The notes below the pieces were generated by a model. It had not been told where the DNA came from. It saw only the letters and a program-made list of their open reading frames with translations, and searched no databases. From Lacinutrix mariniflava (lineage in GTDB: Bacteria > Bacteroidota > Bacteroidia > Flavobacteriales > Flavobacteriaceae), in NCBI RefSeq assembly GCF_001418015.1, contig NZ_LIQG01000028.1, positions 1 through 64,000 on the forward strand: a DNA stretch of 64,000 nt, given 5' to 3'. Numbering within the stretch: the stretch's first letter is position 1; every line of letters starts with the position of its first letter. The translations under genes were made by a program, and so were the position numbers. Of the stretch, positions 1-8,780 are shown piece after piece.

Positions 1-1843
1 ACTAGTGTAGATGTAATTATTCCAATTACAGATGACACAATAGGAGAGTAGACTAGAAACGTTTACAGTAGAAGGAACGGTAACAAGTGGAAATGCCACT
101 GATCCAGCAGATGGAACAGTAACAATCACAGATAACGATCCAGTAGCGACAACCATCGCCGATGTAACAGTAGACGAAGGAGCGGGAACAGTAACAGTTC
201 CAGTAACAATCGATACACCAAGTTCAGTAGATACAGTAATAGATATTGTAACAACAACTGGAACAGCAGGAACATCAGATTACACAACAACAACGACTAC
301 AGTAACAATTCCAGCAGGACAGACTAGTGTAGATGTAATTATTCCAATTACAGATGACACAATAGGAGAGCCAACAGAAACGTTTACAGTAGAAGGAACG
401 GTAACAAGTGGAAATGCCACTGATCCAGCAGATGGAACAGTAACAATCACAGATAACGATCCAGTAGCGACAACCATCGCCGATGTAACAGTAGACGAAG
501 GAGCGGGAACAGTAACAGTTCCAGTAACAATCGATACACCAAGTTCAGTAGATACAGTAATAGATATTGTAACAACAACTGGAACAGCAGGAACATCAGA
601 TTACACAACAACAACGACTACAGTAACAATTCCAGCAGGACAGACTAGTGTAGATGTAATTATTCCAATTACAGATGACACAATAGGAGAGCCAACAGAA
701 ACGTTTACAGTAGAAGGAACGGTAACAAGTGGAAATGCCACTGATCCAGCAGATGGAACAGTAACAATCACAGATAACGATCCAGTAGCGACAACCATCG
801 CCGATGTAACAGTAGACGAAGGAGCCGGAACAGTAACAGTTCCAGTAACAATCGATACACCAAGTTCAGTAGATACAGTAATAGATATTGTAACAACAAC
901 TGGAACAGCAGGAACATCAGATTACACAACAACAACGACTACAGTAACAATTCCAGCAGGAACAACAAGTGTAGATGTTATCATTCCAATCTTAGAAGAT
1001 ACAGAGGTTGAAGGGAATGAAGAGTTTACAGTAGAAGGAACGGTAACAAGTGGAAATGCAACTGATCCAGTAGATGGAACAGTAACAATTACAGATAACG
1101 ATGTACCAACGGTAACAATCGCAGATGTAACAGTAGATGAAGGCGCCGGAACAGTAACAGTTCCAGTAACAATCGATACGCCAAGTACAGAAGATATCAT
1201 AGTTGATATCGTAACAACAACTGGAACAGCAGGAACATCAGATTACACCACAACAACGACTACAGTAACAATTCCAGCAGGACAGACTAGTGTAGATGTA
1301 ATTATTCCAATCATAGAAGATACAGAGGTTGAAGGGAATGAAGAGTTTACAGTAGAAGGAACGGTAACAAGTGGAAATGCAACTGATCCAGTAGATGGAA
1401 CAGTAACAATTACCGATAACGATGTACCAGTTGTAACAATCGCAGATGTAACAGTAGATGAAGGAGCCGGAACAGTAACAGTTCCAGTAACAATCGATAC
1501 GCCAAGTACAGAAGATATCATAGTTGATATCGTAACAACAACTGGAACAGCAGGAACATCAGATTACACAACAACAACGACTACAGTAACAATTCCAGCA
1601 GGACAGACTAGTGTAGATGTAATTATTCCAATTACAGATGACACAATAGGAGAGCCAACAGAAACGTTTACAGTAGAAGGAACGGTAACAAGTGGAAATG
1701 CCACTGATCCAGCAGATGGAACAGTAACAATCACAGATAACGATCCAGTAGCAACAACCATCGCCGATGTAACAGTAGACGAAGGAGCCGGAACAGTAAC
1801 AGTTCCAGTAACAATCGATACACCAAGTTCAGTAGATACATAA
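1..1843 (+). pseudogene. 5' in-window part of giant Calx-beta adhesin, out of frame
   Basis: This stretch encodes Calx-beta repeats of about 107 residues with the motifs VDEGAGTVTV, AGTSDYT and TITDNDP. The protein frame starts in frame 1 at base 1, hits TAG at 49-51 beside a one-base length change relative to the other copies, and then runs in frame 2 until TAA at 1841-1843. There a missing G (GATACATAATAG where other copies have GATACAGTAATAG) puts it back into frame 1. Calx-beta domains are calcium-binding beta-sandwiches common in surface adhesins. No in-frame start codon is visible, and the gene begins before the window. The two opposite one-base changes could be true lesions or consensus errors in a near-identical repeat. 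I infer one long gene with 1843-4761. Confidence 0.6.
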
Positions 1844-3663
1844 TAGATATCGTAACAACAACTGGAACAGCAGGAACATCAGATTACACAACAACAACGA
1901 CTACAGTAACAATTCCAGCAGGAACAACAAGTGTAGATGTTATCATCCCAATCTTAGAAGATACAGAGGTTGAAGGGAATGAAGAGTTTACAGTAGAAGG
2001 AACGGTAACAAGTGGTAATGCAACTGATCCAGTAGATGGAACAGTAACAATTACCGATAACGATGTACCAGTTGTAACAATCGCAGATGTAACAGTAGAT
2101 GAAGGAGCCGGAACAGTAACAGTTCCAGTAACAATCGATACGCCAAGTACAGAAGATATCATAGTTGATATCGTAACAACAACTGGAACAGCAGGAACAT
2201 CAGATTACACAACAACAACGACTACAGTAACAATTCCAGCAGGACAGACTAGTGTAGATGTAATTATTCCAATTACAGATGACACAATAGGAGAGCCAAC
2301 AGAAACGTTTACAGTAGAAGGAACGGTAACAAGTGGAAATGCCACTGATCCAGCAGATGGAACAGTAACAATCACAGATAACGATCCAGTAGCGACAACC
2401 ATCGCCGATGTAACAGTAGACGAAGGAGCCGGAACAGTAACAGTTCCAGTAACAATCGATACACCAAGTACAGAAGATATCATAGTAGATATCGTAACAA
2501 CAACTGGAACAGCAGGAACATCAGATTATACAACAACAACGACTACAGTAACAATTCCAGCAGGATCAACATCAGTAGATGTTATCATCCCAATCTTAGA
2601 AGATACAGAGGTTGAAGGGAATGAAGAGTTTACAGTAGAAGGAACGGTAACGAGTGGAAATGCAACTGATCCAGTAGATGGAACAGTAACAATTACAGAT
2701 AACGATGTACCAGTTGTAACAATCGAAGATGTAACAGTAGACGAAGGAGCCGGAACAGTAACAGTTCCAGTAACAATCGATACGCCAAGTACAGAAGATA
2801 CAGTAATAGATATTGTAACAACAACTGGAACAGCAGGAACATCAGATTACACAACAACAACGATTACAGTAACAATTCCAGCAGGATCAACATCAGTAGA
2901 TGTTATCATCCCAATCTTAGAAGATACAGAAGTTGAAGGGAATGAAGAGTTTACAGTAGAAGGAACGGTAACGAGTGGAAATGCAACTGATCCAGTAGAT
3001 GGAACAGTAACAATTACAGATAATGATGTACCAACGGTAACAATCGCAGATGTAACAGTAGATGAAGGGGCCGGAACAGTAACAGTTCCAGTAACAATCG
3101 ATACACCAAGTACAGAAGATATTATAGTAGATATCGTAACAACAACTGGAACAGCAGGAACATCAGATTACACAACAACAACGACTACAGTAACAATTCC
3201 AGCAGGACAGACTAGTGTAGATGTAATTATTCCAATTACAGATGACACGATAGGAGAACCAACAGAAACGTTTACAGTTGAAGGAACGGTAACAAGTGGT
3301 AATGCAACTGATCCAGTAGATGGAACAGTAACAATCACTGATAACGATCCAGTAACAGTAACCATCGCAGATGTAACAGTAGACGAAGGAGACGGAACAG
3401 TAACAGTTCCAGTAACAATCGATACACCAAGTTCAGTAGATACAGTAATAGATATTGTAACAACAACAGGAACAGCAGGAACATCAGATTACACTGAAAC
3501 AATAATAACAGTAATAATCCCGGCAGGAGAAACGAGTGTTGATGTTGTTATACCAATATCAATTGATACTGAAGCTGAAGGAGACGAAGTATTTACAGTT
3601 GATGGCACAGTAACAAGTGGTAATACAACAAACACAGATCCAAGTGGTACTATAACAATTACA
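1..3663 (+). repeat. Tandem 321-bp Calx-beta coding repeats
   Basis: About eleven units with a 321-bp (107-codon) period follow one another; a GATAAYGAT ending recurs about every 321 bp from roughly 131 to 3340. Two unit types alternate irregularly. Type A reads PITDDTIGEPTETF and has DPVAT linkers. Type B reads PILEDTEVEGNEEF and has DVPVVT or DVPTVT linkers. Several type A copies look almost identical at the DNA level, while the last units before 3663 are more diverged. Such identity fits unequal exchange or gene conversion, and it is hard for assemblers. Confidence 0.9.
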
Positions 3664-4761
3664 GATTGTTTATCTGATTTAACAGCAGATTGTGATGGTG
3701 ATGGTGTATCAAACGGAGATGAGTTAACACCTCCAGATGGTGAAGATCCAACGGATCCTACTGAGCCATGTGATTTTAATACTGATGACATCACAGTAAC
3801 ACCTAACACTAGTTGGTTAGAATCAGATTGTGATGGAGATGGTGTAACAAATGGAGATGAGTTAACACCTCCAGATGGTGAAGAGGCAACAGATCCTAAT
3901 GATCAATGTATGTTTATTTCTGATGACTTTTCAGTAACACCATCTATGGATTGGTTGGCAGCAGATTGTGATGGTGATGGAGTAACAAATGGAACTGAAG
4001 TTTCTGTAGGTACAGATCCATTAAGCCCTTGTGATTTTATGTTACCATTAGATACAGCGCAATCTGCAGCTTGGTTCATGGGAGATTGTGATAACGATAA
4101 TGTGCCAAATGGTATTGAATTTCCTTTAGGAGATACAGATGGAGACGGAGTTCCAAACTGGTTAGATAGTGACGATGATAATGATGGTGTTGATACTATT
4201 AATGAAGATTATGCAGATGTTGATGTTTCTGACGGAGAAGTTGATCCTACTGGAAATGATGATCCAACGGATAATGATACTGATGGAGATGGAACACCAG
4301 ATTACTTAGATGACGATGATGATAATGATGGTATATTAACTATTCATGAAAACGCAGATCCAAATGGAGATGGTGTTGGATTTGGAGATGATGCTTTTGA
4401 CAGTGATGGAGATGGTCTTCCTGATTACTTAGAGGTTGATAATGGAATACTTCCTGGTGATGATTTAGAAGTTTTCCAAGCGGTAACACCAAACGGAGAT
4501 AATGATAATGATGTATTTGTTATTAAAAATATTGAGTTATTCCCAGAGAATACTGTAGAGATTTATAACAGATGGGGAGTTATTGTTTATGAAACTGAAG
4601 GTTACGGACAAAATGGTAAGTACTTTAAAGGTGAATCTAATGGTAGAGTAACTATTAAGCAGGACGAACAATTACCAGTTGGAACATATTACTATATTGT
4701 TAAATACAAAAAAGGAAATGAAACCAAATCTAAAGCTGGTTACTTATACATTCAACGTTAA
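1843..4761 (+). CDS. Giant adhesin C-terminal part: Calx-beta repeats, TSP3-like calcium repeats, T9SS type B sorting domain
   Basis: The frame is open from 1843 to TAA at 4761. In order it encodes Calx-beta repeats (to about 3663), three Cys-containing units of about 45 residues with DCDGDGVTNG-type loops, several aspartate-rich thrombospondin type 3-like segments (DTDGDGVPNW, DSDGDGLPDY), and a final gliding motility-associated C-terminal domain (VTPNGDNDNDVF, EIYNRWGVIVYE, LPVGTYYYIVKYK, GYLYIQR). That last domain is the type B sorting signal of the type IX secretion system, so the protein should cross the outer membrane and act at the cell surface in adhesion or gliding, like SprB. The only in-frame ATG in this part is at 3910, so a gene caller may report only 3910-4761. 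The PorP/SprF gene downstream supports the assignment. Confidence 0.85.
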   Translation: MDIVTTTGTAGTSDYTTTTTTVTIPAGTTSVDVIIPILEDTEVEGNEEFTVEGTVTSGNATDPVDGTVTITDNDVPVVTIADVTVDEGAGTVTVPVTIDTPSTEDIIVDIVTTTGTAGTSDYTTTTTTVTIPAGQTSVDVIIPITDDTIGEPTETFTVEGTVTSGNATDPADGTVTITDNDPVATTIADVTVDEGAGTVTVPVTIDTPSTEDIIVDIVTTTGTAGTSDYTTTTTTVTIPAGSTSVDVIIPILEDTEVEGNEEFTVEGTVTSGNATDPVDGTVTITDNDVPVVTIEDVTVDEGAGTVTVPVTIDTPSTEDTVIDIVTTTGTAGTSDYTTTTITVTIPAGSTSVDVIIPILEDTEVEGNEEFTVEGTVTSGNATDPVDGTVTITDNDVPTVTIADVTVDEGAGTVTVPVTIDTPSTEDIIVDIVTTTGTAGTSDYTTTTTTVTIPAGQTSVDVIIPITDDTIGEPTETFTVEGTVTSGNATDPVDGTVTITDNDPVTVTIADVTVDEGDGTVTVPVTIDTPSSVDTVIDIVTTTGTAGTSDYTETIITVIIPAGETSVDVVIPISIDTEAEGDEVFTVDGTVTSGNTTNTDPSGTITITDCLSDLTADCDGDGVSNGDELTPPDGEDPTDPTEPCDFNTDDITVTPNTSWLESDCDGDGVTNGDELTPPDGEEATDPNDQCMFISDDFSVTPSMDWLAADCDGDGVTNGTEVSVGTDPLSPCDFMLPLDTAQSAAWFMGDCDNDNVPNGIEFPLGDTDGDGVPNWLDSDDDNDGVDTINEDYADVDVSDGEVDPTGNDDPTDNDTDGDGTPDYLDDDDDNDGILTIHENADPNGDGVGFGDDAFDSDGDGLPDYLEVDNGILPGDDLEVFQAVTPNGDNDNDVFVIKNIELFPENTVEIYNRWGVIVYETEGYGQNGKYFKGESNGRVTIKQDEQLPVGTYYYIVKYKKGNETKSKAGYLYIQR

Positions 4762-4774
4762 TCAAAATCAATAA

Positions 4775-4799
4775 TGAAGGCAGAGCAGTTCTGCCTTCA
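4775..4799 (+). terminator. Hairpin after the adhesin gene
   Basis: A perfect 10-bp stem (TGAAGGCAGA with TCTGCCTTCA) closes a 5-nt loop 14 bp after the adhesin stop codon. The downstream tract is A/T mixed rather than pure T, so it may attenuate transcription or process the mRNA instead of fully terminating before the porP-like gene. Confidence 0.5.
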
Positions 4800-4821
4800 A
4801 AATTAAATTATACCTTTTATA

Positions 4822-5754
4822 ATGAAAAATAGAATATTAATTTTAGTAATCCTTATCAGTTCTATCTTTGCCGTAGAAAGTACTGCGCAACAGGACGCTC
4901 AATACACACAGTATATGTATAATACAATGAGTGTAAATCCGGCTTATGCAGGATCTAGACAAGGTATTAGCATGACAGGACTGTATAGAACACAATGGGT
5001 AGGATTAGATGGTGCTCCAGATACACAAACCTTTAATATTCATTCTCCAATTGGTGACAATGAAAAAGTTGGTTTAGGTTTATCTATTATTAATGATAAC
5101 ATAGGTCCAACTCACGAAACTTATTTTGATATAGATTTCTCATATTCGATTAATACGTCGGAAGAAGGAAAGTTAGCTTTCGGTTTAAAGGCGGGAGGTC
5201 ACTTATTGGATGTTGCTTATTCTGAATTAAGTCAGTTTAACGGAGGAGATCAATTATTACAATCTGATATCGAAAATAAATTTTCTCCAAACATAGGAGC
5301 AGGTCTTTATTATACAAAAGGAGATAGATGGTATGTTGGGCTATCTGCACCAAATCTATTAGAAACTAAACATTTTGATGAATCTTCTTTATCAGTAGCA
5401 AAAGAGAAAGTTAATCTTTATCTTATTGGTGGATATGTGTTTGACATTAATGAAGATTTAAAACTAAAACCAGCTGTTTTAGTTAAAGGAGTCGCAGGAG
5501 CGCCATTACAAGCAGATTTAACTGTTAATGCTCTTTTAAGAGATAAATTGACATTAGGTTTAGCTTATAGATGGAGTGCAGCAGTAAGTGCTTTAGTTGG
5601 TTACCAATTATCAGATAGGCTTATGTTAGGTCTTGCATACGACAGAGAAACAACAGATTTAGGAAAGACACAATATGAGCAAGGTTCATATGAAGTATTT
5701 ATGAGATTTGAGATTTTCAACGAGCAAAAAATATTATCACCAAGATTCTTCTAA
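4822..5754 (+). CDS. PorP/SprF family type IX secretion membrane protein
   Basis: This 310-residue outer-membrane beta-barrel has a signal peptide (about residues 1-22, ending STAQ) and the family's N-terminal signature QDAQYTQYMYNTMSVNPAYAGSR. Proteins of the PorP/SprF family work with the T9SS, and SprF is needed for secretion of the type B cargo SprB in Flavobacterium. The gene lies 60 bp after a type B cargo gene and 17 bp before a PorE-like gene, the usual genetic linkage, so it is probably the dedicated partner of the upstream adhesin. ATG at 4822 directly starts the signal peptide. Which cargo it serves is inferred from position. Confidence 0.93.
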   Translation: MKNRILILVILISSIFAVESTAQQDAQYTQYMYNTMSVNPAYAGSRQGISMTGLYRTQWVGLDGAPDTQTFNIHSPIGDNEKVGLGLSIINDNIGPTHETYFDIDFSYSINTSEEGKLAFGLKAGGHLLDVAYSELSQFNGGDQLLQSDIENKFSPNIGAGLYYTKGDRWYVGLSAPNLLETKHFDESSLSVAKEKVNLYLIGGYVFDINEDLKLKPAVLVKGVAGAPLQADLTVNALLRDKLTLGLAYRWSAAVSALVGYQLSDRLMLGLAYDRETTDLGKTQYEQGSYEVFMRFEIFNEQKILSPRFF

Positions 5755-5771
5755 TATAGAAAATAGTAATT

Positions 5772-7694
5772 ATGAAAAACAAAATATATATAATACTTTC
5801 CATTTTGGCTATTACCTTTAATACTGCTTTTTCACAAGAAGACGGTAAGGTAAATACTGGTGTAGATAAAGAGTATAAGACGTTAAAATACAAAGAGGTT
5901 ATTAGAGATCTCAATAAGTTAGTTAAATCAGGGAATAATAGTCCAGAGGTTTTAACAAAGCTTGCAAATGCTTACTATTTTAATGTTGAAATGGAGGAAG
6001 CTGCTAAATGGTACGGAGAGCTTATAGCCCAAGATGCACCATTAGATTTTGAGTATTATTACAGATATGCAATGGCTCTTAAAGCTACAGGTAAATATGA
6101 AGTTGCTAATAAGTATTTAAAGAAATTTGCAGTTCTTAAACCTAACGATTCAAGATCAATAAAATATTTAGAGTCACCAGATTATTTGACAACAATCGAT
6201 AGACTATCAGGGAATTTTACAATTGAAAATTTAGATTCTAATTCAAGATTTTCAGACTTTGGGACTTCTTTCTATAAAGACGGAATTGTATTTGCTTCGT
6301 CTAGAGGTGAAGGGAGATTGTATAAATGGAACGAGCAGCCTTTTCTTGATTTGTTTTTTGTAAAAGAAGGAGAGGAACCTACAAAGTTTTCAAGTAAATT
6401 AAATACGAAATTTCATGAATCATCTACCTCATTCACAGATGATGGAAAGACTATTTACTTTACTCGTAATAACTATTACAATGGTAAAAAAAGAAAGAGT
6501 AGTGATAAAGTTGTTGGATTAAAAATATATAAAGCAACATTAAATGATGATGGTGAATGGGATAACTTAACTTCAATGCCTTTTAATAATGATGAGTATA
6601 ACGTTGCACATCCAGCATTAAGTCTAGACAATAAGAAGCTTTACTTTGCTTCGGATATGCCAGGAACAAGAGGACAGTCTGATATTTTTGTAGTAGATAT
6701 CCTAGAAGATGGAAATTATGGAGAACCTACTAATCTTGGAGATGTAGTAAATACAGAGGGACGTGAAAATTTTCCTTATGTAAGTAATAATGGAACATTA
6801 TACTTTTCTTCAAATGGGCATCAAGGTCTAGGTGGTTTAGATATTTTCTACGCAAATCTTAATGAGAATATAGAAAAGATAGAAAATTTAGGTAAACCAA
6901 TTAACAGTCCTCGTGATGATTTTGAATTTATCATTGACGAATTCACGAACACAGGATATCTTACATCTAATAGATATAATGGTAAAGGAGATGATGATAT
7001 TTATAAATTCCAACGTGAAATTTGTAATCAATTAGTTGCAGGTACAGTTGTAGATAAGAATACAAATATTGTAATATCAGAAGCTAATGTAATTGTTTAT
7101 AATGATAGTAAGGAGAAAGTATATCGTTTTACTACAGATGTTAATGGTGCATTTAGCTATAATACAGATTGTAAAAAAGGAACTTTTAAAGCTGTTGCTA
7201 GTAAAGAAGGATACGAACCAGAGGAGTTAACTTATACTATTGATCCTGAAATTAAATTAGATTTAGCACTTAAACTTAATTTAACACCAAAAACTACTAT
7301 TGAAGAACCCGCATCAATTGGAGAAGATTTATTTGTACTACTAGATTTAGATCCAATCTATTTTAACTTTGATAAGTCTAACATAAGACCAGACGCACAA
7401 ATAGAGTTGCAGAAAGTTATTAATTACTTAAAGCAATATCCGTCTGTTAATATTGATGTACAATCTCATACAGATTCTCGAGCTACTTATTCATACAATG
7501 AAGCATTGTCTCAACGTAGAAACGTTTCAACTAAAAACTGGATAATTAAAAAAGGAGGAATTTCAGCAAGTCGTCTAACAGGTAGAGGCTATGGTGAAAC
7601 ACAACTTGTAAATGGTTGTTCAGATGGCGTAAAATGTAGTGAAGAGGAACACCAACAGAATAGACGTAGTATGTTTATTGTGACTAAAAATTAG
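5772..7694 (+). CDS. PorE-like OmpA family protein (TPR, PD40 propeller, CarboxypepD_reg, OmpA)
   Basis: This 640-residue exported protein has a signal peptide (residues 1-21, ending AFSQ), TPR-like helices (about 30-130), WD40-like PD40 repeats (about 150-420; TSFTDDGKTIYFTRN, HPALSLDNKKLYFASD, FPYVSNNGTLYFSSNG), a carboxypeptidase regulatory-like domain (about 425-500) and a C-terminal OmpA peptidoglycan-binding domain (about 520-640; YFNFDKSNIRPDA, NRRSMFIV). This domain order is that described for PorE of Porphyromonas gingivalis, which links the T9SS to peptidoglycan. The gene is 17 bp downstream of the PorP/SprF gene and probably in the same transcript. It is likely periplasmic and associated with the outer membrane, and may anchor the adhesin-PorP complex. 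Orthology to PorE itself is not claimed, because Bacteroidota have many paralogues of this type. Confidence 0.88.
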   Translation: MKNKIYIILSILAITFNTAFSQEDGKVNTGVDKEYKTLKYKEVIRDLNKLVKSGNNSPEVLTKLANAYYFNVEMEEAAKWYGELIAQDAPLDFEYYYRYAMALKATGKYEVANKYLKKFAVLKPNDSRSIKYLESPDYLTTIDRLSGNFTIENLDSNSRFSDFGTSFYKDGIVFASSRGEGRLYKWNEQPFLDLFFVKEGEEPTKFSSKLNTKFHESSTSFTDDGKTIYFTRNNYYNGKKRKSSDKVVGLKIYKATLNDDGEWDNLTSMPFNNDEYNVAHPALSLDNKKLYFASDMPGTRGQSDIFVVDILEDGNYGEPTNLGDVVNTEGRENFPYVSNNGTLYFSSNGHQGLGGLDIFYANLNENIEKIENLGKPINSPRDDFEFIIDEFTNTGYLTSNRYNGKGDDDIYKFQREICNQLVAGTVVDKNTNIVISEANVIVYNDSKEKVYRFTTDVNGAFSYNTDCKKGTFKAVASKEGYEPEELTYTIDPEIKLDLALKLNLTPKTTIEEPASIGEDLFVLLDLDPIYFNFDKSNIRPDAQIELQKVINYLKQYPSVNIDVQSHTDSRATYSYNEALSQRRNVSTKNWIIKKGGISASRLTGRGYGETQLVNGCSDGVKCSEEEHQQNRRSMFIVTKN

Positions 7695-7738
7695 AATTTT
7701 TTAATCTCTATAATTTATAAAGATTGTCAATTAAAATG

Positions 7739-7765
7739 AGTGCCATAGAGATATGGCACTTTTTT
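7739..7765 (+). terminator. Rho-independent terminator after the PorE-like gene
   Basis: A 9-bp stem AGTGCCATA / TATGGCACT with loop GAGA is followed by a run of T. It closes the adhesin-porP-porE-like transcription unit. Confidence 0.85.
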
Positions 7766-7824
7766 ATGCTGTATAGTCAATATTAAAATAAACTAAAAAG
7801 CCTTAAGTTATACAGTCTATTTTG

Positions 7825-7832
7825 TAAATTTG
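7825..7832 (+). promoter_or_regulatory. Flavobacterial -7 box (TAAATTTG) before idi
   Basis: TAAATTTG matches the Bacteroidota TAnnTTTG minus-7 element. No clear TTTG lies at -33. It overlaps the possible TTG start at 7830 and so supports the ATG at 7851 as the start of idi. Confidence 0.5.
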
Positions 7833-7850
7833 TTCTCCTCTATCAAAAAT

Positions 7851-8387
7851 ATGGCTGAAGAAAAAGTAATTTTAGTAAACGAAAAAGACGAGCAAATAGG
7901 CTTAATGCCTAAAATGGAAGCACATGAAAAAGGTGTTTTACATCGGGCCTTTTCAGTTTTTATTTTTAATAGTAAAAATGAATTAATGCTTCAGCAACGA
8001 GCTTTAAGCAAATATCATTCTCCAGGTCTATGGACTAACACGTGTTGTAGTCATCAAAGAGATGGAGAGAGCAATCTAGAAGCAGGAGCAAGACGTTTAG
8101 AAGAAGAAATGGGATTCGTTGCACCATTAGATGAGAAAATGTCTTTTATCTATAAAGCGCCTTTCGATAATGGTTTAACCGAACATGAATTAGACCATAT
8201 CATGGTTGGTTCTTTTAACGACCTACCTAAGATTAATCCAGATGAAGTTGAAGCGTGGAAATGGATGCCTTTAGAAAGCGTAAAAGAAGATATAAAAGAG
8301 CAGCCACAACTATATACAGCTTGGTTTAAAATTATTTTTGATAAATTCTATAAATACATAAATATAACTCATGAAAGTAACAGTTAG
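7851..8387 (+). CDS. idi: Isopentenyl-diphosphate delta-isomerase, type I
   Basis: This 178-residue Nudix-fold enzyme interconverts isopentenyl and dimethylallyl diphosphate in the cytoplasm for isoprenoid synthesis. Visible motifs are the metal-binding HEKGVLHRAFSVF, TNTCCSHQ with the catalytic Cys region, and the Nudix-like GARRLEEEMGF. Length is typical for bacterial type I Idi. I chose ATG 7851 over the in-frame TTG at 7830 because the latter falls inside a TAnnTTTG promoter box. The 3' end overlaps the next gene by 17 bp, suggesting translational coupling in an idi-queD-manA operon. Confidence 0.93.
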   Translation: MAEEKVILVNEKDEQIGLMPKMEAHEKGVLHRAFSVFIFNSKNELMLQQRALSKYHSPGLWTNTCCSHQRDGESNLEAGARRLEEEMGFVAPLDEKMSFIYKAPFDNGLTEHELDHIMVGSFNDLPKINPDEVEAWKWMPLESVKEDIKEQPQLYTAWFKIIFDKFYKYINITHESNS

Positions 8388-8778
8388 TAGGCGAGCGCAT
8401 TTTAATGCAGCACATAGACTGTATCGAAAAGATTGGAGCAATGAAAAAAATGATTCTATTTTTGGAAAGTGTAATAATCCTAACTTTCATGGACATAATT
8501 ATGAATTGATAGCAAGTGTGACTGGAGAAATTGATGAAGAAACAGGATTTGTTATAGACATGAAAATTTTGAAAGATATTATTAAAAACGAAGTCGAAGA
8601 TGCCTTCGATCATAAAAATCTAAACTTAGATGTTCCCGAATTTCAAGATTTGAATCCTACAGCCGAGAATATTGTTGTGGTGATTCATAAAAAAATCAAA
8701 GCTAAGCTAGAACCACATTTAGATTTAGAAATTATTTTATACGAAACACCTAGGAACTTCGTAAGTTATTCAGGTTAA
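8371..8778 (+). CDS. queD: 6-carboxytetrahydropterin synthase / 6-pyruvoyl-tetrahydropterin synthase family
   Basis: This 135-residue protein has zinc-binding histidines at H15 (NAAHRL) and H40/H42 (FHGHNY), and the active-site Cys34 in GKCNNPNFHGH. The CxxxxxHGHNY pattern is that of QueD-like enzymes, which convert dihydroneopterin triphosphate to 6-carboxytetrahydropterin for queuosine synthesis; eukaryote-type PTPS enzymes make 6-pyruvoyl-tetrahydropterin instead. Sequence alone does not settle which, and no other queuosine gene is nearby. It overlaps idi by 17 bp and ends 2 bp before manA. Confidence 0.85.
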   Translation: MKVTVSRRAHFNAAHRLYRKDWSNEKNDSIFGKCNNPNFHGHNYELIASVTGEIDEETGFVIDMKILKDIIKNEVEDAFDHKNLNLDVPEFQDLNPTAENIVVVIHKKIKAKLEPHLDLEIILYETPRNFVSYSG

Positions 8779-8780
8779 GA

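Noticed and set aside
280-3809. Minus-strand frames of 65-106 codons repeating through the Calx-beta region
   Set aside because: They are mirror frames of the plus-strand repeats, rich in Val/Thr/Ser, and repeat with the same 321-bp period; the plus-strand frame carries the domain.
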